NCBI RefSeq assembly: GCF_052324685.1
Contig: NW_027506911.1
Span: forward strand, 62,001-126,000
Length of the DNA: 64,000 bases
Direction: 5' to 3'
Source: Brachyhypopomus gauderio
Taxonomy: Eukaryota > Chordata > Actinopteri > Gymnotiformes > Hypopomidae
Below, piece after piece: positions 23,820 through 35,465 of the stretch. Position 1 is the first letter of the stretch, and each line of letters starts with the position of its first letter. The translations under genes and the position numbers were made by a program. Under the pieces are notes generated by a model that searched no databases, was not told the DNA's origin, and worked only from the letters and a program-made list of their open reading frames with translations.

Positions 23820-23892
23820 TGCCAAAACCCGGGATCGAACCAGGGACCTTTAGATCTTCAGTCTAACGCTCTCCCAACTGAGCTATTTCGGC
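23820..23892 (-). tRNA. tRNA-Phe-GAA: tRNA-Phe(GAA), class Q
   Basis: G4:U69 wobble. Confidence 0.94.
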
Positions 23893-24167
23893 AAGCTGCA
23901 GATAAACCACGTCGAGATGCAAACGAAACTTTATCAACGACTGTTACCTTTCCTTAGGTTCTTGCAACATGCTTTCACAGCGTAACGGTTTCGGCACAGT
24001 GAAATTCACGGACAGGTACGGCAAGACCTAATTTGGCAATGTTTATCATGATGCCAACATGAGAAAACCTTGTGGGTCAATGCTGGATTCGGTATTATTT
24101 CCTAGTCGGGCTGAGCTGATCCGTAAGCTTTCCTTAAAACTCCAATCAAAACTATAAACTCTTGAGA

Positions 24168-24240
24168 GGGGGATTAGCTCAAGTGGTAGAGCGCTCGCTT
24201 TGCATGCGAGAGGTAGTGGGGTCGATGCCCACATTCTCCA
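24168..24240 (+). tRNA. tRNA-Ala-TGC: tRNA-Ala(TGC), class G54
   Basis: Majority sequence. Confidence 0.96.
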
Positions 24241-24708
24241 AAGCTCTCTTACTGACTCCTTGCTTGCTTACGATAAGCATGAAGCAGCCAGCTCTAGTCT
24301 TAAGGGAATAATTTCATGACCTTCAAAGGTCTCTTAGAACATGGTCACTTTGGATTCCTCCAGCAAACAGTTGACATCTTTGCCACATCTCTTTTTACTT
24401 TTGGACAAAGGCTGTCCATAAGCCGAAGGAAGCAGAGGAAAGTCCAATTCAGTCAAAACTTAAGCATGTCGTGAAGTGGTACACCTATGCTTTTGGACAA
24501 CGCGTACATGCAAGTTGACACCTACACATTTCCTTCTCCAAATGCTTTATCAGCAGATGAATTGAACATCTAGAGTCTCGAGTTCTGACAATCCCACTGT
24601 GAAATCTCACAACAAAACATCAAACAGTTTATGTCTGTTTATAATTTTTCAACAGAATGCACAGGTCATTCAAAAGCTGAGGCTTTCCACCTAGCTAGGT
24701 CGAATTCA

Positions 24709-24781
24709 TGCCGAAACCCGGGATCGAACCAGGGACCTTTAGATCTTCAGTCTAACGCTCTCCCAACTGAGCTATTTCGGC
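24709..24781 (-). tRNA. tRNA-Phe-GAA: tRNA-Phe(GAA), class P
   Basis: Majority sequence. Confidence 0.96.
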
Positions 24782-25056
24782 AAGCTGCAGATAAACCACG
24801 TCGAGATGCAAACGAAACTTTATCAACGACTGTTACCTTTCCTTAGGTTCTTGCAACATGCTTTCACAGCGTAACGGTTTCGGCACAGTGAAATTCACGG
24901 ACAGGTACAGCAAGACCTAATTTGGCAATGTTTATCATGATGCCAACATGAGAAAACCTTGTGGGTCAATGCTGGATTCGGTATTATTTCCTAGTCGGGC
25001 TGAGCTGATCCGTAAGCTTTCCTTAAAACTCCAATCAAAACTATAAACTCTTGAGA

Positions 25057-25129
25057 GGGGGATTAGCTCAAGTGGTAGAGCGCTCGCTTTGCATGCGAGA
25101 GGTAGTGGGGTCGATGCCCACATTCTCCA
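25057..25129 (+). tRNA. tRNA-Ala-TGC: tRNA-Ala(TGC), class G54
   Basis: Majority sequence. Confidence 0.96.
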
Positions 25130-25597
25130 AAGCTCTCTTACTGACTCCTTGCTTGCTTACGATAAGCATGAAGCAGCCAGCTCTAGTCTTAAGGGAATAA
25201 TTTCATGACCTTCAAAGGTCTCTTAGAACATGGTCACTTTGGATTCCTCCAGCAAACAGTTGACATCTTTGCCACATCTCTTTTTACTTTTGGACAAAGG
25301 CTGTCCATAAGCCGAAGGAAGCAGAGGAAAGTCCAATTCAGTCAAAACTTAAGCATGTCGTGAAGTGGTACACCTATGCTTTTGGACAACGCGTACATGC
25401 AAGTTGACACCTACACATTTCCTTCTCCAAATGCTTTATCAGCAGATGAATTGAACATCTAGAGTCTCGAGTTCTGACAATCCCACTGTGAAATCTCACA
25501 ACAAAACATCAAACAGTTTATGTCTGTTTATAATTTTTCAACAGAATGCACAGGTCATTCAAAAGCTGAGGCTTTCCGCCTAGCTAGGTCGAGTTCA

Positions 25598-25670
25598 TGC
25601 AGAAACCCGGGATCGAACCAGGGAGCTTTAGATCTTCAGTCTAACGCTCTCCCAACTGAGCTATTTCGGC
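25598..25670 (-). tRNA. tRNA-Phe-GAA: tRNA-Phe(GAA), class R
   Basis: C3/U70 mismatch; 5,334 bp after the R copy at 20264. Confidence 0.88.
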
Positions 25671-25945
25671 AAGCTGCAGATAAACCACGTCGAGATGCAA
25701 ACGAAACTTTATCAACGACTGTTACCTTTCCTTAGGTTCTTGCAACATGCTTTCACAGCGTAACGGTTTCGGCACAGTGAAATTCACGGACAGGTACAGC
25801 AAGACCTAATTTGGCAATGTTTATCATGATGCCAACATGAGAAAACCTTGTGGGTCAATGCTGGATTCGGTATTATTACCTAGTCGGGCTGAGCTGATCC
25901 GTAAGCTTTCCTTAAAACTCCAATCAAAAGAATAAACTCTTGAGA

Positions 25946-26018
25946 GGGGGATTAGCTCAAGTGGTAGAGCGCTCGCTTTGCATGCGAGAGGTAGTGGGAT
26001 AGATGCCCACATTCTCCA
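25946..26018 (+). tRNA. tRNA-Ala-TGC: tRNA-Ala(TGC), class A56, probable pseudogene
   Basis: C56A in the T loop. Confidence 0.85.
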
Positions 26019-26486
26019 AAGCTCTCTTACTGACTCCTTGCTTGCTTACGATAAGCATGAAGCAGCCAGCTCTAGTCTTAAGGGAATAATTTCATGACCT
26101 TCAAAGGTCTCTTAGAACATGGTCACTTTGGATTCCTCCAGCAAACAGTTGACATCTTTGCCACATCTCTTTTTACTTTTGGACAAAGGCTGTCCATAAG
26201 CCGAAGGAAGCAGAGGAAAGTCCAATTCAGTCAAAACTTAAGCATGTCGTGAAGTGGTACACCTATGCTTTTGGACAACGCGTACATGCAAGTTGACACC
26301 TACACATTTCCTTCTCCAAATGCTTTATCAGCAGATGAATTGAACATCTAGAGTCTCGAGTTCTGACAATCCCACTGTGAAATCTCACAACAAAACATCA
26401 AACAGTTTATGTCTGTTTATAATTTTTCAACAGAATGCACAGGTCATTCAAAAGCTGAGGCTTTCCACCTAGCTAGGTCGAATTCA

Positions 26487-26559
26487 TGCCGAAACCCGGG
26501 ATCGAACCAGGGACCTTTAGATCTTCAGTCTAACGCTCTCCCAACTGAGCTATTTCGGC
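26487..26559 (-). tRNA. tRNA-Phe-GAA: tRNA-Phe(GAA), class P
   Basis: Majority sequence. Confidence 0.96.
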
Positions 26560-26834
26560 AAGCTGCAGATAAACCACGTCGAGATGCAAACGAAACTTTA
26601 TCAACGACTGTTACCTTTTCTTAGGTTCTTGCAACATGCTTTCACAGCGTAACGGTTTCGGCACAGTGAAATTCACGGACAGGTACAGCAAGACCTAATT
26701 TGGCAATGTTTATCATGATGCCAACATGAGAAAACCTTGTGGGTCAATGCTGGATTCGGTATTATTACCTAGTCGGGCTGAGCTGATCCGTAAGCTTTCC
26801 TTAAAACTCCAATCAAAAGAATAAACTCTTGAGA

Positions 26835-26907
26835 GGGGGATTAGCTCAAGTGGTAGAGCGCTCGCTTTGCATGCGAGAGGTAGTGGGATAGATGCCCACA
26901 TTCTCCA
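26835..26907 (+). tRNA. tRNA-Ala-TGC: tRNA-Ala(TGC), class A56, probable pseudogene
   Basis: C56A in the T loop; rightmost A56 copy in the window. Confidence 0.85.
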
Positions 26908-27375
26908 AAGCTCTCTTACTGACTCCTTGCTTGCTTACGATAAGCATGAAGCAGCCAGCTCTAGTCTTAAGGGAATAATTTCATGACCTTCAAAGGTCTC
27001 TTAGAACATGGTCACTTTGGATTCCTCCAGCAAACAGTTGACATCTTTGCCACATCTCTTTTTACTTTTGGACAAAGGCTGTCCATAAGCCGAAGGAAGC
27101 AGAGGAAAGTCCAATTCAGTCAAAACTTAAGCATGTCGTGAAGTGGTACACCTATGCTTTTGGACAACGCGTACATGCAAGTTGACACCTACACATTTCC
27201 TTCTCCAAATGCTTTATCAGCAGATGAATTGAACATCTAGAGTCTCGAGTTCTGACAATCCCACTGTGAAATCTCACAACAAAACATCAAACAGTTTATG
27301 TCTGTTTATAATTTTTCAACAGAATGCACAGGTCATTCAAAAGCTGAGGCTTTCCACCTAGCTAGGTCGAATTCA

Positions 27376-27448
27376 TGCCGAAACCCGGGATCGAACCAGG
27401 GACCTTTAGATCTTCAGTCTAACGCTCTCCCAACTGAGCTATTTCGGC
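27376..27448 (-). tRNA. tRNA-Phe-GAA: tRNA-Phe(GAA), class P
   Basis: Majority sequence. Confidence 0.96.
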
Positions 27449-27723
27449 AAGCTGCAGATAAACCACGTCGAGATGCAAACGAAACTTTATCAACGACTGT
27501 TACCTTTCCTTAGGTTCTTGCAACATGCTTTCACAGCGTAACGGTTTCGGCACAGTGAAATTCACGGACAGGTACGGCAAGACCTAATTTGGCAATGTTT
27601 ATCATGATGCCAACATGAGAAAACCTTGTGGGTCAATGCTGGATTCGGTATTATTTCCTAGTCGGGCTGAGCTGATCCGTAAGCTTTCCTTAAAACTCCA
27701 ATCAAAACTATAAACTCTTGAGA

Positions 27724-27796
27724 GGGGGATTAGCTCAAGTGGTAGAGCGCTCGCTTTGCATGCGAGAGGTAGTGGGGTCGATGCCCACATTCTCCA
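27724..27796 (+). tRNA. tRNA-Ala-TGC: tRNA-Ala(TGC), class G54
   Basis: Majority sequence. Confidence 0.96.
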
Positions 27797-28264
27797 AAGC
27801 TCTCTTACTGACTCCTTGCTTGCTTACGATAAGCATGAAGCAGCCAGCTCTAGTCTTAAGGGAATAATTTCATGACCTTCAAAGGTCTCTTAGAACATGG
27901 TCACTTTGGATTCCTCCAGCAAACAGTTGACATCTTTGCCACATCTCTTTTTACTTTTGGACAAAGGCTGTCCATAAGCCGAAGGAAGCAGAGGAAAGTC
28001 CAATTCAGTCAAAACTTAAGCATGTCGTGAAGTGGTACACCTATGCTTTTGGACAACGCGTACATGCAAGTTGACACCTACACATTTCCTTCTCCAAATG
28101 CTTTATCAGCAGATGAATTGAACATCTAGAGTCTCGAGTTCTGACAATCCCACTGTGAAATCTCACAACAAAACATCAAACAGTTTATGTCTGTTTATAA
28201 TTTTTCAACAGAATGCACAGGTCATTCAAAAGCTGAGGCTTTCCACCTAGCTAGGTCGAATTCA

Positions 28265-28337
28265 TGCCAAAACCCGGGATCGAACCAGGGACCTTTAGAT
28301 CTTCAGTCTAACGCTCTCCCAACTGAGCTATTTCGGC
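28265..28337 (-). tRNA. tRNA-Phe-GAA: tRNA-Phe(GAA), class Q
   Basis: G4:U69 wobble. Confidence 0.94.
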
Positions 28338-28612
28338 AAGCTGCAGATAAACCACGTCGAGATGCAAACGAAACTTTATCAACGACTGTTACCTTTCCTT
28401 AGGTTCTTGCAACATGCTTTCACAGCGTAACGGTTTCGGCACAGTGAAATTCACGGACAGGTACGGCAAGACCTAATTTGGCAATGTTTATCATGATGCC
28501 AACATGAGAAAACCTTGTGGGTCAATGCTGGATTCGGTATTATTTCCTAGTCGGGCTGAGCTGATCCGTAAGCTTTCCTTAAAACTCCAATCAAAACTAT
28601 AAACTCTTGAGA

Positions 28613-28685
28613 GGGGGATTAGCTCAAGTGGTAGAGCGCTCGCTTTGCATGCGAGAGGTAGTGGGGTCGATGCCCACATTCTCCA
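28613..28685 (+). tRNA. tRNA-Ala-TGC: tRNA-Ala(TGC), class G54
   Basis: Majority sequence. Confidence 0.96.
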
Positions 28686-29153
28686 AAGCTCTCTTACTGA
28701 CTCCTTGCTTGCTTACGATAAGCATGAAGCAGCCAGCTCTAGTCTTAAGGGAATAATTTCATGACCTTCAAAGGTCTCTTAGAACATGGTCACTTTGGAT
28801 TCCTCCAGCAAACAGTTGACATCTTTGCCACATCTCTTTTTACTTTTGGACAAAGGCTGTCCATAAGCCGAAGGAAGCAGAGGAAAGTCCAATTCAGTCA
28901 AAACTTAAGCATGTCGTGAAGTGGTACACCTATGCTTTTGGACAACGCGTACATGCAAGTTGACACCTACACATTTCCTTCTCCAAATGCTTTATCAGCA
29001 GATGAATTGAACATCTAGAGTCTCGAGTTCTGACAATCCCACTGTGAAATCTCACAACAAAACATCAAACAGTTTATGTCTGTTTATAATTTTTCAACAG
29101 AATGCACAGGTCATTCAAAAGCTGAGGCTTTCCACCTAGCTAGGTCGAATTCA

Positions 29154-29226
29154 TGCCGAAACCCGGGATCGAACCAGGGACCTTTAGATCTTCAGTCTAA
29201 CGCTCTCCCAACTGAGCTATTTCGGC
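29154..29226 (-). tRNA. tRNA-Phe-GAA: tRNA-Phe(GAA), class P
   Basis: Majority sequence. Confidence 0.96.
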
Positions 29227-29501
29227 AAGCTGCAGATAAACCACGTCGAGATGCAAACGAAACTTTATCAACGACTGTTACCTTTCCTTAGGTTCTTGCA
29301 ACATGCTTTCACAGCGTAACGGTTTCGGCACAGTGAAATTCACGGACAGGTACAGCAAGACCTAATTTGGCAATGTTTATCATGATGCCAACATGAGAAA
29401 ACCTTGTGGGTCAATGCTGGATTCGGTATTATTTCCTAGTCGGGCTGAGCTGATCCGTAAGCTTTCCTTAAAACTCCAATCAAAACTATAAACTCTTGAG
29501 A

Positions 29502-29574
29502 GGGGGATTAGCTCAAGTGGTAGAGCGCTCGCTTTGCATGCGAGAGGTAGTGGGGTCGATGCCCACATTCTCCA
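29502..29574 (+). tRNA. tRNA-Ala-TGC: tRNA-Ala(TGC), class G54
   Basis: Majority sequence. Confidence 0.96.
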
Positions 29575-30042
29575 AAGCTCTCTTACTGACTCCTTGCTTG
29601 CTTACGATAAGCATGAAGCAGCCAGCTCTAGTCTTAAGGGAATAATTTCATGACCTTCAAAGGTCTCTTAGAACATGGTCACTTTGGATTCCTCCAGCAA
29701 ACAGTTGACATCTTTGCCACATCTCTTTTTACTTTTGGACAAAGGCTGTCCATAAGCCGAAGGAAGCAGAGGAAAGTCCAATTCAGTCAAAACTTAAGCA
29801 TGTCGTGAAGTGGTACACCTATGCTTTTGGACAACGCGTACATGCAAGTTGACACCTACACATTTCCTTCTCCAAATGCTTTATCAGCAGATGAATTGAA
29901 CATCTAGAGTCTCGAGTTCTGACAATCCCACTGTGAAATCTCACAACAAAACATCAAACAGTTTATGTCTGTTTATAATTTTTCAACAGAATGCACAGGT
30001 CATTCAAAAGCTGAGGCTTTCCACCTAGCTAGGTCGAATTCA

Positions 30043-30115
30043 TGCCGAAACCCGGGATCGAACCAGGGACCTTTAGATCTTCAGTCTAACGCTCTCCCAA
30101 CTGAGCTATTTCGGC
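30043..30115 (-). tRNA. tRNA-Phe-GAA: tRNA-Phe(GAA), class P
   Basis: Majority sequence. Confidence 0.96.
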
Positions 30116-30390
30116 AAGCTGCAGATAAACCACGTCGAGATGCAAACGAAACTTTATCAACGACTGTTACCTTTCCTTAGGTTCTTGCAACATGCTTTCA
30201 CAGCGTAACGGTTTCGGCACAGTGAAATTCACGGACAGGTACGGCAAGACCTAATTTGGCAATGTTTATCATGATGCCAACATGAGAAAACCTTGTGGGT
30301 CAATGCTGGATTCGGTATTATTTCCTAGTCGGGCTGAGCTGATCCGTAAGCTTTCCTTAAAACTCCAATCAAAACTATAAACTCTTGAGA

Positions 30391-30463
30391 GGGGGATTAG
30401 CTCAAGTGGTAGAGCGCTCGCTTTGCATGCGAGAGGTAGTGGGGTCGATGCCCACATTCTCCA
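30391..30463 (+). tRNA. tRNA-Ala-TGC: tRNA-Ala(TGC), class G54
   Basis: Majority sequence. Confidence 0.96.
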
Positions 30464-30931
30464 AAGCTCTCTTACTGACTCCTTGCTTGCTTACGATAAG
30501 CATGAAGCAGCCAGCTCTAGTCTTAAGGGAATAATTTCATGACCTTCAAAGGTCTCTTAGAACATGGTCACTTTGGATTCCTCCAGCAAACAGTTGACAT
30601 CTTTGCCACATCTCTTTTTACTTTTGGACAAAGGCTGTCCATAAGCCGAAGGAAGCAGAGGAAAGTCCAATTCAGTCAAAACTTAAGCATGTCGTGAAGT
30701 GGTACACCTATGCTTTTGGACAACGCGTACATGCAAGTTGACACCTACACATTTCCTTCTCCAAATGCTTTATCAGCAGATGAATTGAACATCTAGAGTC
30801 TCGAGTTCTGACAATCCCACTGTGAAATCTCACAACAAAACATCAAACAGTTTATGTCTGTTTATAATTTTTCAACAGAATGCACAGGTCATTCAAAAGC
30901 TGAGGCTTTCCACCTAGCTAGGTCGAATTCA

Positions 30932-31004
30932 TGCCGAAACCCGGGATCGAACCAGGGACCTTTAGATCTTCAGTCTAACGCTCTCCCAACTGAGCTATTT
31001 CGGC
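30932..31004 (-). tRNA. tRNA-Phe-GAA: tRNA-Phe(GAA), class P
   Basis: Majority sequence. Confidence 0.96.
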
Positions 31005-31279
31005 AAGCTGCAGATAAACCACGTCGAGATGCAAACGAAACTTTATCAACGACTGTTACCTTTCCTTAGGTTCTTGCAACATGCTTTCACAGCGTAACGG
31101 TTTCGGCACAGTGAAATTCACGGACAGGTACGGCAAGACCTAATTTGGCAATGTTTATCATGATGCCAACATGAGAAAACCTTGTGGGTCAATGCTGGAT
31201 TCGGTATTATTTCCTAGTCGGGCTGAGCTGATCCGTAAGCTTTCCTTAAAACTCCAATCAAAACTATAAACTCTTGAGA

Positions 31280-31352
31280 GGGGGATTAGCTCAAGTGGTA
31301 GAGCGCTCGCTTTGCATGCGAGAGGTAGTGGGGTCGATGCCCACATTCTCCA
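31280..31352 (+). tRNA. tRNA-Ala-TGC: tRNA-Ala(TGC), class G54
   Basis: Majority sequence. Confidence 0.96.
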
Positions 31353-31820
31353 AAGCTCTCTTACTGACTCCTTGCTTGCTTACGATAAGCATGAAGCAGC
31401 CAGCTCTAGTCTTAAGGGAATAATTTCATGACCTTCAAAGGTCTCTTAGAACATGGTCACTTTGGATTCCTCCAGCAAACAGTTGACATCTTTGCCACAT
31501 CTCTTTTTACTTTTGGACAAAGGCTGTCCATAAGCCGAAGGAAGCAGAGGAAAGTCCAATTCAGTCAAAACTTAAGCATGTCGTGAAGTGGTACACCTAT
31601 GCTTTTGGACAACGCGTACATGCAAGTTGACACCTACACATTTCCTTCTCCAAATGCTTTATCAGCAGATGAATTGAACATCTAGAGTCTCGAGTTCTGA
31701 CAATCCCACTGTGAAATCTCACAACAAAACATCAAACAGTTTATGTCTGTTTATAATTTTTCAACAGAATGCACAGGTCATTCAAAAGCTGAGGCTTTCC
31801 ACCTAGCTAGGTCGAGTTCA

Positions 31821-31893
31821 TGCCGAAACCCGGGATCGAACCAGGGACCTTTAGATCTTCAGTCTAACGCTCTCCCAACTGAGCTATTTCGGC
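31821..31893 (-). tRNA. tRNA-Phe-GAA: tRNA-Phe(GAA), class P
   Basis: The gene is normal; the adjoining spacer reads GAGTTC, the right-hand subfamily state, beside a G54 Ala. Confidence 0.96.
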
Positions 31894-32168
31894 AAGCTGC
31901 AGATAAACCACGTCGAGATGCAAACGAAACTTTATCAACGACTGTCACCTTTCCTTAGGTTCTTGCAACATGCTTTCACAGCGTAACGGTTTCGGCACAG
32001 TGAAATTCACGGACAGGTACGGCAAGACCTAATTTGGCAATGTTTATCATGATGCCAACATGAGAAAACCTTGTGGGTCAATGCTGGATTCGGTATTATT
32101 TCCTAGTCGGGCTGAGCTGATCCGTAAGCTTTCCTTAAAACTCCAATCAAAACTATAAACTCTTGAGA

Positions 32169-32241
32169 GGGGGATTAGCTCAAGTGGTAGAGCGCTCGCT
32201 TTGCATGCGAGAGGTAGTGGGGTCGATGCCCACATTCTCCA
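32169..32241 (+). tRNA. tRNA-Ala-TGC: tRNA-Ala(TGC), class G54
   Basis: Majority sequence. Confidence 0.96.
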
Positions 32242-32709
32242 AAGCTCTCTTACTGACTCCTTGCTTGCTTACGATAAGCATGAAGCAGCCAGCTCTAGTC
32301 TTAAGGGAATAATTTCATGACCTTCAAAGGTCTCTTAGAACATGGTCACTTTGGATTCCTCCAGCAAACAGTTGACATCTTTGCCACATCTCTTTTTACT
32401 TTTGGACAAAGGCTGTCCATAAGCCGAAGGAAGCAGAGGAAAGTCCAATTCAGTCAAAACTTAAGCATGTCGTGAAGTGGTACACCTATGCTTTTGGACA
32501 ACGCGTACATGCAAGTTGACACCTACACATTTCCTTCTCCAAATGCTTTATCAGCAGATGAATTGAACATCTAGAGTCTCGAGTTCTGACAATCCCACTG
32601 TGAAATCTCACAACAAAACATCAAACAGTTTATGTCTGTTTATAATTTTTCAACAGAATGCACAGGTCATTCAAAAGCTGAGGCTTTCCACCTAGCTAGG
32701 TCGAATTCA

Positions 32710-32782
32710 TGCCGAAACCCGGGATCGAACCAGGGACCTTTAGATCTTCAGTCTAACGCTCTCCCAACTGAGCTATTTCGGC
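32710..32782 (-). tRNA. tRNA-Phe-GAA: tRNA-Phe(GAA), class P
   Basis: Majority sequence. Confidence 0.96.
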
Positions 32783-33057
32783 AAGCTGCAGATAAACCAC
32801 GTCGAGATGCAAACGAAACTTTATCAACGACTGTCACCTTTCCTTAGGTTCTTGCAACATGCTTTCACAGCGTAACGGTTTCGGCACAGTGAAATTCACG
32901 GACAGGTACGGCAAGACCTAATTTGGCAATGTTTATCATGATGCCAACATGAGAAAACCTTGTGGGTCAATGCTGGATTCGGTATTATTTCCTAGTCGGG
33001 CTGAGCTGATCCGTAAGCTTTCCTTAAAACTCCAATCAAAACTATAAACTCTTGAGA

Positions 33058-33130
33058 GGGGGATTAGCTCAAGTGGTAGAGCGCTCGCTTTGCATGCGAG
33101 AGGTAGTGGGGTCGATGCCCACATTCTCCA
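33058..33130 (+). tRNA. tRNA-Ala-TGC: tRNA-Ala(TGC), class G54
   Basis: Majority sequence. Confidence 0.96.
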
Positions 33131-33598
33131 AAGCTCTCTTACTGACTCCTTGCTTGCTTACGATAAGCATGAAGCAGCCAGCTCTAGTCTTAAGGGAATA
33201 ATTTCATGACCTTCAAAGGTCTCTTAGAACATGGTCACTTTGGATTCCTCCAGCAAACAGTTGACATCTTTGCCACATCTCTTTTTACTTTTGGACAAAG
33301 GCTGTCCATAAGCCGAAGGAAGCAGAGGAAAGTCCAATTCAGTCAAAACTTAAGCATGTCGTGAAGTGGTACACCTATGCTTTTGGACAACGCGTACATG
33401 CAAGTTGACACCTACACATTTCCTTCTCCAAATGCTTTATCAGCAGATGAATTGAACATCTAGAGTCTCGAGTTCTGACAATCCCACTGTGAAATCTCAC
33501 AACAAAACATCAAACAGTTTATGTCTGTTTATAATTTTTCAACAGAATGCACAGGTCATTCAAAAGCTGAGGCTTTCCACCTAGCTAGGTCGAATTCA

Positions 33599-33671
33599 TG
33601 CCGAAACCCGGGATCGAACCAGGGACCTTTAGATCTTCAGTCTAACGCTCTCCCAACTGAGCTATTTCGGC
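33599..33671 (-). tRNA. tRNA-Phe-GAA: tRNA-Phe(GAA), class P
   Basis: Majority sequence. Confidence 0.96.
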
Positions 33672-33946
33672 AAGCTGCAGATAAACCACGTCGAGATGCA
33701 AACGAAACTTTATCAACGACTGTTACCTTTCCTTAGGTTCTTGCAACATGCTTTCACAGCGTAACGGTTTCGGCACAGTGAAATTCACGGACAGGTACGG
33801 CAAGACCTAATTTGGCAATGTTTATCATGATGCCAACATGAGAAAACCTTGTGGGTCAATGCTGGATTCGGTATTATTTCCTAGTCGGGCTGAGCTGATC
33901 CGTAAGCTTTCCTTAAAACTCCAATCAAAACTATAAACTCTTGAGA

Positions 33947-34019
33947 GGGGGATTAGCTCAAGTGGTAGAGCGCTCGCTTTGCATGCGAGAGGTAGTGGGG
34001 TCGATGCCCACATTCTCCA
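33947..34019 (+). tRNA. tRNA-Ala-TGC: tRNA-Ala(TGC), class G54
   Basis: Majority sequence. Confidence 0.96.
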
Positions 34020-34487
34020 AAGCTCTCTTACTGACTCCTTGCTTGCTTACGATAAGCATGAAGCAGCCAGCTCTAGTCTTAAGGGAATAATTTCATGACC
34101 TTCAAAGGTCTCTTAGAACATGGTCACTTTGGATTCCTCCAGCAAACAGTTGACATCTTTGCCACATCTCTTTTTACTTTTGGACAAAGGCTGTCCATAA
34201 GCCGAAGGAAGCAGAGGAAAGTCCAATTCAGTCAAAACTTAAGCATGTCGTGAAGTGGTACACCTATGCTTTTGGACAACGCGTACATGCAAGTTGACAC
34301 CTACACATTTCCTTCTCCAAATGCTTTATCAGCAGATGAATTGAACATCTAGAGTCTCGAGTTCTGACAATCCCACTGTGAAATCTCACAACAAAACATC
34401 AAACAGTTTATGTCTGTTTATAATTTTTCAACAGAATGCACAGGTCATTCAAAAGCTGAGGCTTTCCACCTAGCTAGGTCGAGTTCA

Positions 34488-34560
34488 TGCCGAAACCCGG
34501 GATCGAACCAGGGACCTTTAGATCTTCAGTCTAACGCTCTCCCAACTGAGCTATTTCGGC
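34488..34560 (-). tRNA. tRNA-Phe-GAA: tRNA-Phe(GAA), class P
   Basis: Majority sequence in a right-hand subfamily unit. Confidence 0.96.
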
Positions 34561-34835
34561 AAGCTGCAGATAAACCACGTCGAGATGCAAACGAAATTTT
34601 ATCAACGACTGTCACCTTTCCTTAGGTTCTTGCAACATGCTTTCACAGCGTAACGGTTTCGGCACAGTGAAATTCACGGACAGGTACAGCAAGACCTAAT
34701 TTGGCAATGTTTATCATGATGCCAACATGAGAAAACCTTGTGGGTCAATGCTGGATTCGGTATTATTTCCTAGTCGGGCTGAGCTGATCCGTAAGCTTTC
34801 CTTAAAACTCCAATCAAAAGAATAAACTCTTGAGA

Positions 34836-34908
34836 GGGGGATTAGCCCAAGTGGTAGAGCGCTCGCTTTGCATGCGAGAGGTAGTGGGATCGATGCCCAC
34901 ATTCTCCA
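34836..34908 (+). tRNA. tRNA-Ala-TGC: tRNA-Ala(TGC), class A54, D-stem variant
   Basis: This is the first A54 (T loop ATCGATG) copy. T12 is replaced by C in the A box, which breaks the D-stem pair with A23. Confidence 0.9.
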
Positions 34909-35376
34909 AAGCTCTCTTACTGACTCCTTGCTTGCTTACGATAAGCATGAAGCAGCCAGCTTTAGTCTTAAGGGAATAATTTCATGACCTTCAAAGGTCT
35001 CTTAGAACATGGTCACTTTGGATTCCTCCAGCAAACAGTTGACATCTTTGCCACATCTCTTTTTACTTTTGGACAAAGGCTGTCCATAAGCCGAAGGAAG
35101 CAGAGGAAAGTCCAATTCAGTCAAAACTTAAGCATGTCGTGAAGTGGTACACCTATGCTTTTGGACAACGCGTACATGCAAGTTGACACCTACACATTTC
35201 CTTCTCCAAATGCTTTATCAGCAGATGAATTGAACATCTAGAGTCTTGAGTTCTGACAATCCCACTGTGAAATCTCACAACAAAACATCAAACAGTTTAT
35301 GTCTGTTTATAATTTTTCAACAGAATGCACAGGTCATTCAAAAGCTGAGGCTTTCCACCTAGCTAGGTCGAGTTCA

Positions 35377-35442
35377 TGCCGAAACCCGGGATCGAACCAG
35401 GGACCTTTAGATCTTCAGTCTAACGCTCTCCCAACTGAGCCA
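35377..35442 (-). pseudogene. tRNA-Phe 3' part, interrupted by transposon copy 2
   Basis: Same break as at 5672-5737. The terminal hexamer here is gagcca, a hybrid between gagcta (intact units) and ccgcca (copy 1). Confidence 0.93.
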
Positions 35443-35465
35443 AAGCTGGGGAACAATCGTCTGTA
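35443..35465. repeat. Transposon copy 2 left terminal inverted repeat
   Basis: Same sequence as 5738-5760; pairs with 42970-42992. Confidence 0.7.

Larger units (their letters stand above)
8777..35442. repeat. Tandem tRNA-Phe/tRNA-Ala array, block 2 (rest of unit 7 to unit 37)
   Basis: This is the longest uninterrupted stretch. The period is 889 bp except one 879 bp unit (a 10 bp deletion near 10412). Classes recur in order: R units at 14852, 20186 and 25520 are 5,334 bp (6 units) apart, each followed by an A56 Ala, a second A56 unit, then P and Q units. From 31.8 kb the right-hand subfamily (GAGTTC beside tRNA-Phe) begins to appear; A54 Ala starts at 34836. The 275 and 468 bp spacers hold no gene. 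Confidence 0.97.
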
